From NCBI RefSeq assembly GCF_001423745.1, contig NZ_LMPC01000004.1, positions 92,163 to 156,162 on the forward strand: a stretch of 64,000 nt of DNA, given 5' to 3'. This stretch comes from Arthrobacter sp. Leaf337 (lineage in GTDB: Bacteria > Actinomycetota > Actinomycetes > Actinomycetales > Micrococcaceae). Position 1 is the stretch's first letter; each line of letters starts with the position of its first letter. The position numbers and the translations under genes were made by a program. The notes under the pieces are model-generated. The model was not told the origin of the DNA. It searched no databases and saw nothing but the letters and a program-made list of their open reading frames with translations. Below are positions 7,347 to 18,032 of this stretch, in pieces.

Positions 7347-10253
7347 CTAAACGCGCGGCTTCTCGCGCATCTCGAAGGTCTCGATGATGTCGCCCTCGGT
7401 GATGTCGTTGAACGAGCCAAGACCGATACCACACTCGAAGTCCGTGCGGACCTCGGTTGCGTCGTCCTTGAAGCGCTTGAGCGTCTCAACGGTGAGGTTG
7501 TCGCCGATGATCTTGCCGTCGCGGCTGATGCGGGCCTTCGTGTTGCGTCGGATAACACCCGAGCGAACGATGGAACCGGCAATGTTGCCGAACTTGGAGG
7601 AACGGAACACCTCGCGGACCTCGGCGGTGCCAAGCTGGACCTCTTCGTACTCCGGCTTGAGCATGCCCTTGAGGGCCAGCTCGATGTCATCGATTGCTGC
7701 GTAGATGACGGAGTAGAAGCGCATGTCCACGCCTTCGCGGTCTGCCAGTTCGGCAACACGCTCGGCGGGCTTGACGTTGAAGCCGATGATGACGGCGCTG
7801 TCGACCGTTGCCAGGTTGACGTCGTTCTGCGTGATCGCACCGACACCGCGGTGGATAACGCGGAGCTGGACACCTTCGCCGACGTCGATCTTGAGCAGCG
7901 CGTCTTCGAGGGCTTCCACGGCACCGGACACGTCACCCTTGAGGATGAGGTTGAGGGTGTCGATCTTGCCTTCGGCGACGGCCTGGTCGAAGTCTTCCAG
8001 GCTGATGCGCTTGCGGCGCTTGGCCAGGGCTGCGTTGCGGTCGGCTGCTTCACGCTTCTCAGCGATCTGGCGGGCGGTGCGCTCGTCAGCGGTCACGAAG
8101 AAGGTGTCGCCTGCACGCGGGACGTTGGACAGACCCAGCACCTGCACGGGGCGGGACGGGCCGGCCTCGGTCAGGACGCTGCCGTCGTCGTCGAACATCG
8201 CACGGACGCGGCCGTGGGCCGTGCCTGCCACGATAGTGTCACCGACGTGCAGCGTACCGGACTGGACCAGAACGGTGGCAACCGCACCGCGGCCCTTGTC
8301 CAGGTTGGCTTCGATCGCAATACCGCGGGCGTCCTTGTTCGGGTTGGCGCGCATGTCCAGGGCTGCGTCTGCGGTGAGCAGGACGGCCTCGAGCAGCTCG
8401 TCGATGTTGAGGTTCTGGCGGGCAGAGACCTCGACGAACATGGTGTCGCCACCGTATTCCTCGGGAACCAGTCCGTACTCGGTCAGCTGGCCGCGGACCT
8501 TGTCCGGGTTGGCGCCTTCCTTGTCGATCTTGTTCACGGCCACGACGATCGGCACGTTGGCTGCCTGCGCGTGGTTGAGGGCTTCAACGGTCTGCGGCAT
8601 AACGCCGTCGTCCGCTGCGACCACCAGGATGGCGATGTCGGTGACCTTCGCACCACGGGCACGCATGGCGGTGAACGCCTCGTGGCCCGGAGTATCGATG
8701 AAGGTGATCTTGCGGTCGAGACCTTCGTGCGCCGTGGTGATCTGGTAAGCACCGATGTGCTGCGTGATGCCGCCGTGTTCACCCGCGACAACGTCGGAGT
8801 TACGGATGGCATCCAGCAGTCGGGTCTTACCGTGGTCAACGTGACCCATGACGGTGACAACAGGAGGACGTGCCTCGAGTTCCTCGTCGCCTTCGGCTTC
8901 CAGCTCGGCGTCGAAGTCGATGTCGAAACCGGAGAGCAGCTCGCGCTCCTCGTCCTCCGGGGACACGACCTGGAGCTTGTAGCCAAGCTCCTCGCCGAGC
9001 AGGGCGAAGGTCTCTTCATCCAGGGACTGCGTGGCCGTGGCCATTTCGCCGAGGTGGAAGAGCACGGTCACCAGTGCAGCGGGGTTCGCCTCGATCTTGT
9101 CGGCAAAGTCCGTGATGGACGAGCCGCGACGGAGCCGGACAACGGTGTTGCCGTCGCCGCGGGGCACGCTTACGCCACCCAGCGACGGAGCACTCATCTG
9201 CTCGAGTTCCTGACGCTTGGCACGCTTCGACTTGCGCTGCTTGCCACGGCCTGCGCCGCCCTTACCGAAGGCACCCTGGGTGCCACCGCGACCGCGGCCG
9301 CCCTTGCCAAAGCCACCGCCGGCCGGAGCACCGCCACCGGCACCGGGAGCGCCACCGGTACCCGGTGCGCCGCCCGGGCGTCCGGGACCGCGTCCACCGC
9401 CGCCGGGACGGCCTGCACCAGCGGGTGCGGGACGTTCGGTGCGGTTAGGCATCATGCCCGGAGTAGGACGGTTTCCGCCACCTGCACCGGGACGTGCACC
9501 GGGAGCACCTGCCGGACGCGGAGCGCCGGGACGTGCACCCTGGGTGCCGCCGGGACGCGGAGCACCCGGACGGGGTCCTCCTGCGCCGGCTGCCGGACGC
9601 GGGCCGCCGGGGCGTTCGCCCTCGGTGCGGCTTCCGCCCGGACGGGGCATGCCCTGGGAAGGAGCGAAGGGGTTGTTGCCCGGACGCGGCGGACGTTCGT
9701 TGTCGCCGCCGCGGCCCCGGGGCATGCCCTGGGACGTGGCGAAGGGGTTGTTGCCGGGGCGGGGGCCGCCCGGACGGGGTGCCGAACTGCCCTGTCCGCC
9801 GGAGCGGGACGGGGCTGCAGGAGCTTCAGCCTTGGGGGCCGGGCGTGCGCCGGGCTTTGCACCGGTGGACGGTGCCGCCGGGGCTGCCGGCGCAGCTGCT
9901 GCTGCAGCCGGGGCCGCGGGGGCAGGGGCTGCTGCCGGAGCGGGCGCAGACGGGGCCGGGGCTGCTGCCGGAGCTTCAGCCTTGGGTTCCGGAGCCTTGG
10001 GAGCTGCCGGGCCCGGCGCGGGGGCCGGACGGGAAGCCGAGGGGCTGGCGGGCGCCTTGGGCGCTGCAGCGGGAGCTTCGGACTTCGAAGCGCCGGCGGC
10101 GGGGTAGGCGTTGCGGAGTTTCCTCACAACGGGGGCCTCAATGGTGGAAGAGGCGGAGCGAACGAATTCGCCCAGTTCCTGCAGTTTGGTTACTGCATCT
10201 TTGGAAGTAATACCGAGCTCTTTAGCGAGCTCATGTACGCGGACCTTGGCCAC
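7347..10253 (-). CDS. infB: translation initiation factor IF-2
   Basis: IF-2 is the GTPase that places initiator tRNA on the 30S subunit and promotes subunit joining. The 968-residue protein has an N-terminal IF2_N helix bundle ([19 protein letters not shown], 6-24) and a long Pro/Ala/Gly-rich linker (about 55-345). The G domain has P-loop GHVDHGKT near residue 467, DTPGHEAF and NKID, followed by domains II-IV. The linker contains two copies of RPGNNPFA(T/P)SQGMPR. The start is GTG at 10253 with AGGAG four bases upstream. Confidence 0.98.
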   Translation of the reverse strand: MAKVRVHELAKELGITSKDAVTKLQELGEFVRSASSTIEAPVVRKLRNAYPAAGASKSEAPAAAPKAPASPSASRPAPAPGPAAPKAPEPKAEAPAAAPAPSAPAPAAAPAPAAPAAAAAAPAAPAAPSTGAKPGARPAPKAEAPAAPSRSGGQGSSAPRPGGPRPGNNPFATSQGMPRGRGGDNERPPRPGNNPFAPSQGMPRPGGSRTEGERPGGPRPAAGAGGPRPGAPRPGGTQGARPGAPRPAGAPGARPGAGGGNRPTPGMMPNRTERPAPAGAGRPGGGGRGPGRPGGAPGTGGAPGAGGGAPAGGGFGKGGRGRGGTQGAFGKGGAGRGKQRKSKRAKRQELEQMSAPSLGGVSVPRGDGNTVVRLRRGSSITDFADKIEANPAALVTVLFHLGEMATATQSLDEETFALLGEELGYKLQVVSPEDEERELLSGFDIDFDAELEAEGDEELEARPPVVTVMGHVDHGKTRLLDAIRNSDVVAGEHGGITQHIGAYQITTAHEGLDRKITFIDTPGHEAFTAMRARGAKVTDIAILVVAADDGVMPQTVEALNHAQAANVPIVVAVNKIDKEGANPDKVRGQLTEYGLVPEEYGGDTMFVEVSARQNLNIDELLEAVLLTADAALDMRANPNKDARGIAIEANLDKGRGAVATVLVQSGTLHVGDTIVAGTAHGRVRAMFDDDGSVLTEAGPSRPVQVLGLSNVPRAGDTFFVTADERTARQIAEKREAADRNAALAKRRKRISLEDFDQAVAEGKIDTLNLILKGDVSGAVEALEDALLKIDVGEGVQLRVIHRGVGAITQNDVNLATVDSAVIIGFNVKPAERVAELADREGVDMRFYSVIYAAIDDIELALKGMLKPEYEEVQLGTAEVREVFRSSKFGNIAGSIVRSGVIRRNTKARISRDGKIIGDNLTVETLKRFKDDATEVRTDFECGIGLGSFNDITEGDIIETFEMREKPRV

Positions 10254-10405
10254 ATTTCTCCTGTCTCGGTCCGCACCGAGCCAGGCACGAACCGTCTACT
10301 TCTTACTGCGGACCTCCGCCGCGAGTGCAGCTGAAAGGTCCATTGCAGAGCGCAACAAAGTTGTCATCGTTGCGCACTCATCGCTGGGAACTCATCGGGT
10401 TTCCA

Positions 10406-10747
10406 TCAGTTTTCTGACCCGCTTTCAGGTTGGACGGTTGTTGCTGCGGCCACCGGAGTGTCCACGGCTTGCGTGCCTGCCGTTATCCGGCGTTCGACGG
10501 CGGCAGTTCCGGTGGTGCCCGGGAGGGCACGTCCGAACGCACGCCGCTTGATAGCCAGCGCCAGGCACGTTTCGCTGGAGTGCAGCCAAGCACCCCGGCC
10601 AGCCATCCGGCGTCGTTCGTCCACCACAACAGCGGTGGAACCGCTGCCTTCGGCGACGAGCCGGAGTAACTCAGACCGCGGACCCTTCTTCCGGCATCCG
10701 ATGCAGGTACGCTGCGGTTGATCCTCAAGGTGTTGCGTGTGCGCCAC
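10406..10747 (-). CDS. ylxR: YlxR family RNA-binding protein (DUF448)
   Basis: The 113-residue product carries the YlxR signature RTCIGCRKKGPRSELLRLV, followed by GRGAWLHSSETCLALAIKRRAFGRAL, as expected between nusA and infB. YlxR proteins are small basic RNA binders; some have been linked to RNase P or to transcriptional roles. The chosen start is GTG at 10747 with GCAGGAAG upstream. An in-frame extension to 10849 is possible but lacks a conserved sequence. The C-terminal 35 residues are low-complexity. Confidence 0.9.
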   Translation of the reverse strand: MAHTQHLEDQPQRTCIGCRKKGPRSELLRLVAEGSGSTAVVVDERRRMAGRGAWLHSSETCLALAIKRRAFGRALPGTTGTAAVERRITAGTQAVDTPVAAATTVQPESGSEN

Positions 10748-10964
10748 GGTGAGTATCTTCCTGCCCTTACAAATCTGCCGCCCCGAACCCGCCCGCTTGG
10801 GGCTGCGCTCCAAAGAAACGCAGATTCTGCGGGCACGCTCAAGGCGCACGGATACCGGCCATGAGGCACGGTCAATGTCTATTCTAGCCCCTCAGGTGCC
10901 CCGGCCCCGAAACGACGGGTCGAAACGGGACGGGACAGGCCGAGGGGCCGTCCGCCACGGCGGT

Positions 10965-11945
10965 TTAGTTTTCGCGCTGAACCGCGGCGTCGGAGACGAT
11001 GTCGATCCGCCAGCCGGTGAGCTTGGCGGCCAGGCGGGCGTTCTGGCCCTCCTTGCCGATGGCAAGCGACAGCTGGTAGTCCGGCACCACAACACGGGCG
11101 GAGCGCGTCGCTTCATCCGTGATGGTGACGGAATTCACCCTCGACGGAGACAATGCGCTGGCAATGAAACTGGCCGGATCCTCGCTGAAGTCAACGATGT
11201 CGATCTTTTCGTCGTTGAGCTCGGTCATGACGGCCCGGACACGCGAACCCATTTCACCGATGCAGGCACCCTTGGCATTGATGCCGGGGATGTTGGCCTT
11301 GACGGCGATCTTGGTGCGGTGACCGGCTTCGCGGGCGAGTGCCACGATCTCCACGGAACGGTCGGCGATCTCCGGAACTTCCAGTTCGAAGAGTTTCCGG
11401 ACCAGTCCGGGGTGCGAACGGGACAACGTGATGGACGGACCCTTGGTGCCGCGGTGCACGTCGATCACGAAGGCGCGAAGCCTGTTGCCGTGGATGTACT
11501 TCTCGCCGGGCACCTGCTCGGGCGGGGGCAGGAGCGCCTCCACGGTTCCGAGGTTCACCTGGATCATGTGCGGGTTGTTGCCCTGCTGGATGGTGCCGGC
11601 AACAAGCTCGCCTTCGCGGCCCTTGAACTCGCCCAGGACGTTGTCGTCCTCAACGTCGCGCAACCGCTGCAGGATGATCTGGCGTGCCGTGCTGGCAGCG
11701 ATGCGGCCAAACCCGGCCGGAGTGTCCTCGAACTCCCCGATGGGGGCGCCGTCGTCGTCGATTTCGGTGGCCCAGATGGTCACGTGGCCGCTCTTGCGGT
11801 CCAGCTCTGCGCGGGCCTTCTCGAAGGCTCCCGGAGACTTGTGGTACGCCACCAGCAGTGCCTGCTCGATGGTGGGAATCAGGAGGTCCAGCGGGATTTC
11901 ACGCTCACGCTCCAGAAGTCTCAGTGCGCTCATGTCAATATCCAT
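10965..11945 (-). CDS. nusA: transcription termination/antitermination factor NusA
   Basis: NusA binds RNA polymerase and nascent RNA and modulates pausing, termination and rRNA antitermination. The 326 residues comprise the N-terminal polymerase-binding domain, S1 domain ([18 protein letters not shown]) and two KH domains ([57 protein letters not shown]), the short actinobacterial form without acidic C-terminal repeats. The ATG overlaps the rimP stop by one base (TGATG) and GAGGAGG precedes it, so the two genes are translationally coupled. Confidence 0.98.
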   Translation of the reverse strand: MDIDMSALRLLEREREIPLDLLIPTIEQALLVAYHKSPGAFEKARAELDRKSGHVTIWATEIDDDGAPIGEFEDTPAGFGRIAASTARQIILQRLRDVEDDNVLGEFKGREGELVAGTIQQGNNPHMIQVNLGTVEALLPPPEQVPGEKYIHGNRLRAFVIDVHRGTKGPSITLSRSHPGLVRKLFELEVPEIADRSVEIVALAREAGHRTKIAVKANIPGINAKGACIGEMGSRVRAVMTELNDEKIDIVDFSEDPASFIASALSPSRVNSVTITDEATRSARVVVPDYQLSLAIGKEGQNARLAAKLTGWRIDIVSDAAVQREN

Positions 11946-12562
11946 CAGGCCTCCTCAGAAGGTCCATTGTGTTCATCTTCCAGACCGACCTCATCGAGGT
12001 GGCTGAACTCTATCTCGACTTTTCCATTGCGGATCCTGTCGAAAGGAATCTTCTCCGGCTCGCCCTGCTTGGGCTTCATGCCCTTCTTGGCAGCGATCTC
12101 CGGAATCAGCGTCACGCCGTCGTCATCAACGGCCTGGATCCTGCCGGTCAGGTTCTCGCCCTGAATGACATTCACCTTGACCATGCGGCCCCGGGCACGG
12201 TGCCAGTGGCGCGGTTCGGTCAGGGGCCGTCCCACGCCGGGCGAGGAAACCTCGAGGTCGTAGGGGCGGCTGTCGTAGCTGGGGTCGCTGTCCAGGATGC
12301 CGGAGAGTTCCTTGGAAATCTCCGCAATAACGTCAAGGCTAACTCCGCCGGTCTCTTCCTGCGGCAGGTCCACCACTACGTGGACCACACGGTTTGCACC
12401 GGCAACCTGAATGGATACGTCCTCCAGGTAAAGCCGGTTTGCCTGGACCGAGGGTTCCAGCAGCGCCCGGACGCGCTCGGCTTCCGGGTTGTGCACGGAT
12501 CCGGCCTCAGCCTTGCCCGTCCCGGTCCGGTCTGATGAAGTCGTGGCTTCTGCATTACTCAC
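11945..12562 (-). CDS. rimP: ribosome maturation factor RimP
   Basis: RimP acts in 30S assembly. The 205-residue protein shows the RimP N-domain ([19 protein letters not shown]...[23 protein letters not shown]), the SSPGVGRPL motif, and the Sm-like C-domain ([27 protein letters not shown]). About 25 unconserved residues precede the first domain. GTG start; GGGAGG lies about 11 bases upstream, a long spacing. It is the first gene of the rimP-nusA-ylxR-infB-rbfA operon, divergent from a DUF4439 gene. Confidence 0.95.
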   Translation of the reverse strand: MSNAEATTSSDRTGTGKAEAGSVHNPEAERVRALLEPSVQANRLYLEDVSIQVAGANRVVHVVVDLPQEETGGVSLDVIAEISKELSGILDSDPSYDSRPYDLEVSSPGVGRPLTEPRHWHRARGRMVKVNVIQGENLTGRIQAVDDDGVTLIPEIAAKKGMKPKQGEPEKIPFDRIRNGKVEIEFSHLDEVGLEDEHNGPSEEA

Positions 12563-12667
12563 GATGCCGGCCGCCTCCCGCTAGATGATGTTGTGTGTAC
12601 TAGCGTAGCCATTTTATGGGCGCCGTGGTGCACTCGCTTGCTGCCGGGCATGACAACATGGTCTGTT

Positions 12668-13837
12668 GTGAAAGACGACACCAAGGAAAAACCACGGCCG
12701 GCCCGCTATTTCCGGTACGGCATCCTGGCGTCGTTGGCGGTCCTGGTCATCAGCCTGGGGCTGGCGCTGACTCCCGGCCCTCCGCAGGAGGTGCCGGAAC
12801 CCGCGTTTTCCGAACGGGCACGGGCCGCTGCGCTTGCCGAAACGATGCAGCTGCGCCTGGCCGGCAGAAAAATGGCTGACTCCTTTTCCGGTGCCGAGCG
12901 CCAGGCCCTGCTGCGCACTGTGACTTTGCTGACAACCCAGGCGAGGGCGCTGACCGGGCCCGATCCGAAGCCGTCCGCGTCGGCCACGGGTGCCGCCTCC
13001 GCATCCGGATCAGCAACCGCTTCCGCGACGGCGCAGGCCGAGGGAACGGACTCCCCCGCCGCCCTCGTCGCCGCGCTGTCCGCGAGCGGCAGCCGGCGCC
13101 TCGAGGATGCGGCAGCATCCGACGGCGGGATGGCGCGGCTGCTTGCCGCCGTCGGTACCGCCCAGGTTCTTCAGGCATCCTCACTTGCACCTGCGTTGGG
13201 GGAAGCCGCCCCCGCGGCGCCCGGGTCTCCGGCCACGCCGCCCCCAGCCTCGCCGACAGCCGCGTCATCGGCAACAGCATCGGCGGCAGCAGACGGTTCC
13301 TGTCCGCCGGCCACCACCGAGTCCGGACCGGCTGAAGGATCGGCCACCCCGGCAACAGCCCTGGCGATGACCGTCAAGACGGAGGCCGAAACGGTCTACG
13401 GCTACCAGGTAGCGCTTGCCCGCCTCGACGGAGCGGCGGCCGGCTCGGCGTCACAGCTGCTGGCACGGCATGAGTCGGTCCTTGCCGAAGCCGAAGCCCT
13501 CAGCCGCGCCCTGTGCGTGGACATTCCGCCGCGGGAGGCCGGGTACACCCTCGGCCCGTCGTTCCTCGCTTCCCCGGCCGCCGGCCTGGGCAGTCTTGAA
13601 GCAGGAACCCTCCCGGTATACGGGGACCTGGTCGCGTTGAGCGGCGGGAGCACCCGGCAATGGGCCATTTCGGGCCTTCTGGCAGCTGCCAACCGCGCCG
13701 TGCTGTGGGGCTCCGACCCCGGTCCCCTGCCGGGCATCGTGGTGGATACTGCGCAGCTTCCGGAGCTCCCGCAGGACAGCCCGTCGCAGGAATCGACCGC
13801 GCCGGGGGCTTCGCCGGCGCCGTCGGACGCCGGATAG
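12668..13837 (+). CDS. DUF4439 (ferritin-like) domain protein, membrane-anchored
   Basis: About 389 residues. A basic N-terminus and one hydrophobic helix (RYGILASLAVLVISLGLAL, about 14-32) anchor the protein, probably facing outward. A Pro/Ala/Ser-rich middle (about 90-245) separates helical segments. The C-terminal region (ALAMTVKTEAETVYGYQVALARL...LLARHESVLAEAEALSRALC) resembles the DUF4439 ferritin-like helical domain often found next to rimP in actinobacteria. Start is uncertain: GTG 12668 precedes VKDDTKEKPRP, but upstream ATG 12650 or TTG 12593 are also in frame and no ribosome site is clear. Confidence 0.7.
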   Translation: MKDDTKEKPRPARYFRYGILASLAVLVISLGLALTPGPPQEVPEPAFSERARAAALAETMQLRLAGRKMADSFSGAERQALLRTVTLLTTQARALTGPDPKPSASATGAASASGSATASATAQAEGTDSPAALVAALSASGSRRLEDAAASDGGMARLLAAVGTAQVLQASSLAPALGEAAPAAPGSPATPPPASPTAASSATASAAADGSCPPATTESGPAEGSATPATALAMTVKTEAETVYGYQVALARLDGAAAGSASQLLARHESVLAEAEALSRALCVDIPPREAGYTLGPSFLASPAAGLGSLEAGTLPVYGDLVALSGGSTRQWAISGLLAAANRAVLWGSDPGPLPGIVVDTAQLPELPQDSPSQESTAPGASPAPSDAG

Positions 13838-13920
13838 ACCCTGCCTCGCCCTTGGCGTGGCTTACCTTTCTTAGCCTTGTATTACTGGCAGGCGGCGGTA
13901 GCCGATGGTTTGCTATTCCC

Positions 13921-14652
13921 ATGGACATCGCGGGAGCAGCAACACAGCATGAAAACGAACCGCACCACAACGACATCGCCCATCGGCTGAACTGGCTGCG
14001 CGCCGGAGTTCTGGGTGCCAACGACGGCATCGTGTCCGTCGCGGCAATCGTGGTGGGCGTGGCAGGCGTCACCACGGATTCCGGCCCTATCCTGATCGCC
14101 GGTGCGGCCGGCGTCGTGGGTGGTGCCATTTCGATGGCGCTGGGCGAGTACGTGTCCGTCAGCAGCCAGAAGGACAGCCAGCAGGCGCTCATCGAGAAGG
14201 AAAGACGCGAACTGGCTGAGCAGCCCGAGGAGGAGCTCGAGGAGCTCGCCGCCATCTACCAGGGCAAGGGCCTCAGCGCCGCCACGGCCCGCACGGTGGC
14301 TGAGGAACTCACCGCCCACGACGCCCTTGGCGCGCATCTTTCCGCCGAACTCCACATCGATGAGACCGACATCGTCAGCCCGTGGCACGCGGCCTTCGCG
14401 TCAGCCATAGCGTTCCTGATCGGAGCGATCCTGCCCATGCTGGCAATCCTGCTGCCCCCGGAGGAGATCCGGGTTCCCCTGACCTTCGTGGCAGTGCTGG
14501 TGGCCCTGGCACTGACCGGAGCCCTCGGAGCATGGATCGGCGGAGGCTCGAAGTCGAAGGCTGCGTTCAGGGTGGTGCTCGGCGGTGCCCTGGCACTCAT
14601 CGCGACCTTCGGGATCGGCAACCTGCTGGGTGCCAGCGGCGTGGTCGCCTGA
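13921..14652 (+). CDS. VIT1/CCC1-family iron/manganese transporter
   Basis: The 243-residue protein starts MDIAGAATQHENEPHHNDIAHRLNWLRAGVLGANDGIVS, the diagnostic N-terminus of VIT1/CCC1 transporters, followed by TM1-TM2, a cytosolic Glu-rich helical segment (ERRELAEQPEEELEELAAIY, about 95-120) that in plant VIT1 binds metals, and three further helices. It probably exports or sequesters Fe2+/Mn2+. No ribosome-binding site is evident before ATG 13921; an upstream extension would overlap the DUF4439 gene and lacks conservation. I found no convincing DtxR/IdeR box. Confidence 0.88.
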   Translation: MDIAGAATQHENEPHHNDIAHRLNWLRAGVLGANDGIVSVAAIVVGVAGVTTDSGPILIAGAAGVVGGAISMALGEYVSVSSQKDSQQALIEKERRELAEQPEEELEELAAIYQGKGLSAATARTVAEELTAHDALGAHLSAELHIDETDIVSPWHAAFASAIAFLIGAILPMLAILLPPEEIRVPLTFVAVLVALALTGALGAWIGGGSKSKAAFRVVLGGALALIATFGIGNLLGASGVVA

Positions 14653-14695
14653 CCTTCCGCGTCCTGCCGGCGGGCCGGCAGTTACGCTGGATCCG

Positions 14696-15703
14696 ATGAA
14701 AGCACCCGCAGATGTCCCCATCCCGCCTGACCTGAGCCGCCGGTACGGCAGGACAAGCGGCGGACGTGCCTGGCTGGGTTCCCTCCAGAGGCTGATTCGC
14801 GGACGCCTGGAGCGGTGGGACCTTGAGGTGGATCTGGCGCCCGGTGAGCTGCCATGGAACGGCCATGGAGCCGTGGTTGTCCCGGTAACCCGCAAGGGCG
14901 TTCCTGCAGTCCTCAAGGTTGCCTACCCGCACGACGAAGCCCGGGTGGAGCGTTTCGCCCTCCGGCTCTGGGACGGCCACGGTGCGGTGCGGCTCCTGGA
15001 GTCCGACGCCGGGACGTGTTCCATGCTGCTGGAAAGGCTCGACGCTTGCCGCTCCCTCCAGGACGTTCCGCTCGATACGGCCGTAGGCGTCTGGGGCGGG
15101 CTGACACGGCAGTTGAGCCTGAGGCCGGACCATCGCCCGGAGTGGCACGAATTCGACCACGTGGCAGCCCGCGCCGAGCAGTGGAGTGATGATCTTCCGG
15201 CGGACTGGGAGCAGCTCGGCAGGCCATTTCCGCGCTGGCTGCTGGAGGCTGCCCTGGAAGTTTGCCAAACGCGCGGAGCGGTGGGCCGCCGTGCCGGGAC
15301 CGACGTCCTGGTCAACACGGACTTCCATTACCTGAACATCCTGGCCCGGCCGCAGGGCGGTTTTGCGGCAATCGACCCGCAGCCAATGATCGGCGAAGCC
15401 GAGTTCTCGGTGGCCCCGCTCCTGTGGAACCGCATCCGGGACCTCTCCCGGTCTGATCCCCGGCGGGGACTGCTGGAGAGATGCAGGGACTTCAGCAACG
15501 CGGCGGGGCTGGATGCCGAAGCGGCCCGGCAGTGGAGCCTCGCCCGCGAAGTTGAAAACGCCCTATCCTATGCCTCGCGCCCCCACCATGGCGGCGACCT
15601 GGCCCGTTCCCTCTGGGTGGCCAGCACGCTGGCCGGACGCACCCTCGACGGATTGCCCGCTGCGCATGACCTCCCGGCACCGGGTGAAGCAGGGCCTGAG
15701 TGA
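14696..15703 (+). CDS. APH(6)/hydroxyurea-type kinase family protein
   Basis: The 335-residue protein resembles the aminoglycoside 6-phosphotransferase/hydroxyurea kinase family. It has an N-lobe (GAVVVPVTRKGVPAVLKVAYP with putative ATP lysine), a hinge (SMLLERLD), the catalytic segment VLVNTDFHYLNILA (Asp and Asn present) and the metal motif AIDPQPMIGEAEFSVAPLLWNR. TACGCT lies seven bases before the ATG (14683-14688), indicating a leaderless transcript. Family members inactivate streptomycin-type antibiotics, but many housekeeping homologues have unknown substrates, so resistance should not be assumed. Confidence 0.8.
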   Translation: MKAPADVPIPPDLSRRYGRTSGGRAWLGSLQRLIRGRLERWDLEVDLAPGELPWNGHGAVVVPVTRKGVPAVLKVAYPHDEARVERFALRLWDGHGAVRLLESDAGTCSMLLERLDACRSLQDVPLDTAVGVWGGLTRQLSLRPDHRPEWHEFDHVAARAEQWSDDLPADWEQLGRPFPRWLLEAALEVCQTRGAVGRRAGTDVLVNTDFHYLNILARPQGGFAAIDPQPMIGEAEFSVAPLLWNRIRDLSRSDPRRGLLERCRDFSNAAGLDAEAARQWSLAREVENALSYASRPHHGGDLARSLWVASTLAGRTLDGLPAAHDLPAPGEAGPE

Positions 15704-15730
15704 AGCTGGCTGGAAAGCAAGCGGCCGGGC

Positions 15731-17155
15731 CTAGCCGCGAACTGCTGCCAGGGCTTTCCGCACCGCTTCGACGGCCGCCTCGACGTCGGCGTCGTCCGTT
15801 GTCCAGTTGCTCACCGAAAGACGCAGGACCTCCCGCCCCCGCCAGTGGGAACCGGACATCCACACCAGCCCGTCACCGATGATCCGGGCCGTCACGGCCC
15901 GCGTGGTCGCGTCATCGCCGAAGGCCAGCGAGACCTGGGTGTAGACGACGTCGTTGAGTACTTCCACGCCGTCCAGCACCGACAGTTGCTCCGCCAACTG
16001 CGCAGCGCGGCTCGCCAGATTGCGTACCTGCGCCGCAACGCCGTCCCGGCCGAGGGACTTCAGCGCTGCCCACACGGGAACGCCGCGGGCACGGCGGGAG
16101 AGTTCCGGGACGGTCTGGAAGGGGTCTGCTGCCGCGCCGGCATCCCGGATGATGTAACTGGGGCTGACGCTCATGGCGGCCTCGAGCGCCTCCGTGTCCC
16201 GCACAGCCACGATGCCGCAGTCGTAGGGCACGTTGAGTGTCTTGTGCGCATCGGTTGCCCACGAGTCAGCAAGGTGGAGTCCGGCGGTCAGGGCGGCAAG
16301 TTCCGGCACCGCAGCCGCCCAGAGTCCGAAAGCCCCGTCAACGTGCACCCAGGCGCCATGTGCTTTCGCGACGGTGATCGCTTGGAGGAACGGATCGAAC
16401 GCGCCGGAATGCACGTTCCCGGCCTGCAGGCACACAACCGGCGGCGCAGCGGCTGATCCCCCGGTTTCGTCCGATGCCTTGGCCAGGGCACGGTCCAGGG
16501 CGCAGTCCAGCTCTGCCGGATCCATGCGGCCCTGCGGGTCCGATGGCACCACGATGGGGCGGCCCAGGCCCAGGTACCGCAAGGCGAGATCGATCGAGTC
16601 GTGGCGTTCCTGGCCGACTATGCAACGGAGTGCCGGTGCGCCGGCAAGACCACCGGTGTTCACGTCCCAGCCGGTCCTCTCCAGGACGCGCCAGCGGGCG
16701 GCGGACAGGCCGGCGAAGTTGGCCATGGTCGCGCCGGTGACGAAACCGACGTCGGCCGTTTCCGGCAAGCCCAGCAGCTCCAGGAACCACCGCCCGGCTG
16801 CTGCCTCGAGGGCCGCCGTGGCGGGCGTGGCAGCCCGTAGGAAGGAGTTCTGGTCCCAGGCACTGACCAGCCAGTCCGCCGCCAGGGCGGCGGGCACGGT
16901 GCCGCCGATAACCCAGCCGAAAAAACGGCCCGACGGCATGGCCATCAGGCCCGGTTCCGCCTCGGCCGCGAGATAGTCGATCACTTCGCCCGCCGGCATG
17001 CCGGCCTGGGGCATCGGACCGCCGAAGACGGCCTCCAGCTCCCCTGCCGTGGCCCGGGGCCCTACACGGCGGGTCTGCTGGCTTGCCAGCCATTCACGGG
17101 CGTGCCCGGCTGCTGCGTCCAAGGCGTCCCGGAAGGGCTCGTCCCCTGTTGACAT
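15731..17155 (-). CDS. PLP-dependent group II amino acid decarboxylase family protein
   Basis: The 474-residue protein has the aromatic-L-amino-acid/glutamate decarboxylase layout: GFVTGATMANFAGLSAAR, HDSIDLALRYLGLG, WVHVDGAFGLWAA with the PLP-pairing Asp, and the Schiff-base lysine in WATDAHKTLNVPYDCG. The C-terminal domain ends VLRLSVSNWTTDDADVEAAVEAV. Substrate is not readable. TACCAT lies six bases before ATG 17155 (17162-17167, minus strand), so the gene is probably leaderless; 16 upstream in-frame residues are ignored for that reason. Confidence 0.88.
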   Translation of the reverse strand: MSTGDEPFRDALDAAAGHAREWLASQQTRRVGPRATAGELEAVFGGPMPQAGMPAGEVIDYLAAEAEPGLMAMPSGRFFGWVIGGTVPAALAADWLVSAWDQNSFLRAATPATAALEAAAGRWFLELLGLPETADVGFVTGATMANFAGLSAARWRVLERTGWDVNTGGLAGAPALRCIVGQERHDSIDLALRYLGLGRPIVVPSDPQGRMDPAELDCALDRALAKASDETGGSAAAPPVVCLQAGNVHSGAFDPFLQAITVAKAHGAWVHVDGAFGLWAAAVPELAALTAGLHLADSWATDAHKTLNVPYDCGIVAVRDTEALEAAMSVSPSYIIRDAGAAADPFQTVPELSRRARGVPVWAALKSLGRDGVAAQVRNLASRAAQLAEQLSVLDGVEVLNDVVYTQVSLAFGDDATTRAVTARIIGDGLVWMSGSHWRGREVLRLSVSNWTTDDADVEAAVEAVRKALAAVRG

Positions 17156-17220
17156 AGGAGCATGGTACGCCCGCACCCTCCCGGCCGGGAGGGTCTTTCG
17201 CAATCCCTTCGGCCCGCCTG

Positions 17221-18015
17221 CTAGGCGAAGGTGTCCTGCCAGATGTCGTAGCCGAGTTTGAGGATGAGGGCGCCGACGACGGCGAGGAAAACGTTACGGA
17301 TGAAGGTGCTGCCCTGCTTCACCGCGGTCCGCGCCCCGAGGTAGCCGCCGGCCATGTTGGCGAGCCCCAGCACCAGCCCCACGCCCCAGAGCAGTGAGCC
17401 GTGCGGCAGGAAGAAGATCAGGGCGCCGGCATTGGTGGCCATGTTCACGATCTTTGCCTTGGCACTGGCTTCGAGGAACGCATAACCCATCGCGGACACC
17501 AGGGCGATGATCAGGAACGAACCCGTCCCTGGTCCGATCAGCCCGTCGTAGAACCCGATGGCCGCTCCGATGAGGCAGGCCACCACATAGTGGGTCCGGC
17601 CGTCGTGGCGGAGCGAAGTCAGGTCGCCGATGTTGGGCTTGAACGCCGTAAAAAGAGCGACGGCGACCAGCGCCGCCACGATGATGGGTTTGAAGACGCT
17701 CGCAGGCAGGGTGGCAGCCAGGACCGCGCCGCCGAAGCTCCCGGCCAGCGCAATGACGGCCATGGGTATGGCGGTCCGCAGGTCCGGCCTGACCCGCCGG
17801 TAGTACGTCACGGCACTGGTGGTGGTCCCGAAAATGGAACCCATCTTGTTGGTGGCAAGAGCCTGGACCGGGCTGATGCCCGGCACCAGCAGCAGCGCCG
17901 GGAGCTGGATCAGTCCCCCGCCGCCCACCACTGCGTCAATCCACCCTGCGGCGAAGCCCGCCACGATGATGAGGATCAGCGTGGCGGGCTCCAGCGACTC
18001 GAATCCCGAGATCAC
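17221..18015 (-). CDS. TSUP family (TauE/SafE) membrane transporter
   Basis: The 264-residue protein has eight hydrophobic segments and the TSUP hallmark GWIDAVVGGGGLIQLPALLL near the N-terminus, plus the internal repeat GFYDGLIGPGTGSFLIIAL. The family exports sulfite, sulfoacetate or related organosulfur anions, though many members are uncharacterised. The gene lies 17 bp after proS on the same strand. The GTG start at 18015 is directly preceded by AAGGA with almost no spacing, so translation may depend on coupling to proS. Confidence 0.9.
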   Translation of the reverse strand: MISGFESLEPATLILIIVAGFAAGWIDAVVGGGGLIQLPALLLVPGISPVQALATNKMGSIFGTTTSAVTYYRRVRPDLRTAIPMAVIALAGSFGGAVLAATLPASVFKPIIVAALVAVALFTAFKPNIGDLTSLRHDGRTHYVVACLIGAAIGFYDGLIGPGTGSFLIIALVSAMGYAFLEASAKAKIVNMATNAGALIFFLPHGSLLWGVGLVLGLANMAGGYLGARTAVKQGSTFIRNVFLAVVGALILKLGYDIWQDTFA

Positions 18016-18032
18016 TCCTTCAGCCGAGCGGG

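Noticed and set aside
7851..10334. Very long plus-strand open frame (about 827 codons) opposite infB
   Set aside because: It is the antisense shadow of infB: the minus strand shows full IF-2 homology, and the plus product is low-complexity Thr/Gly/Cys-rich without any domain.
13850..13920. Possible DtxR/IdeR box before the VIT1/CCC1-type gene
   Set aside because: Best alignment gave only about 8-10 of 18-19 matches, at chance level; regulation by iron stays a guess from gene function.
14696..15703. Streptomycin-resistance gene
   Set aside because: The family match is to APH(6)/hydroxyurea-type kinases in general; chromosomal setting with typical codon use and no mobile context do not support an acquired resistance gene.
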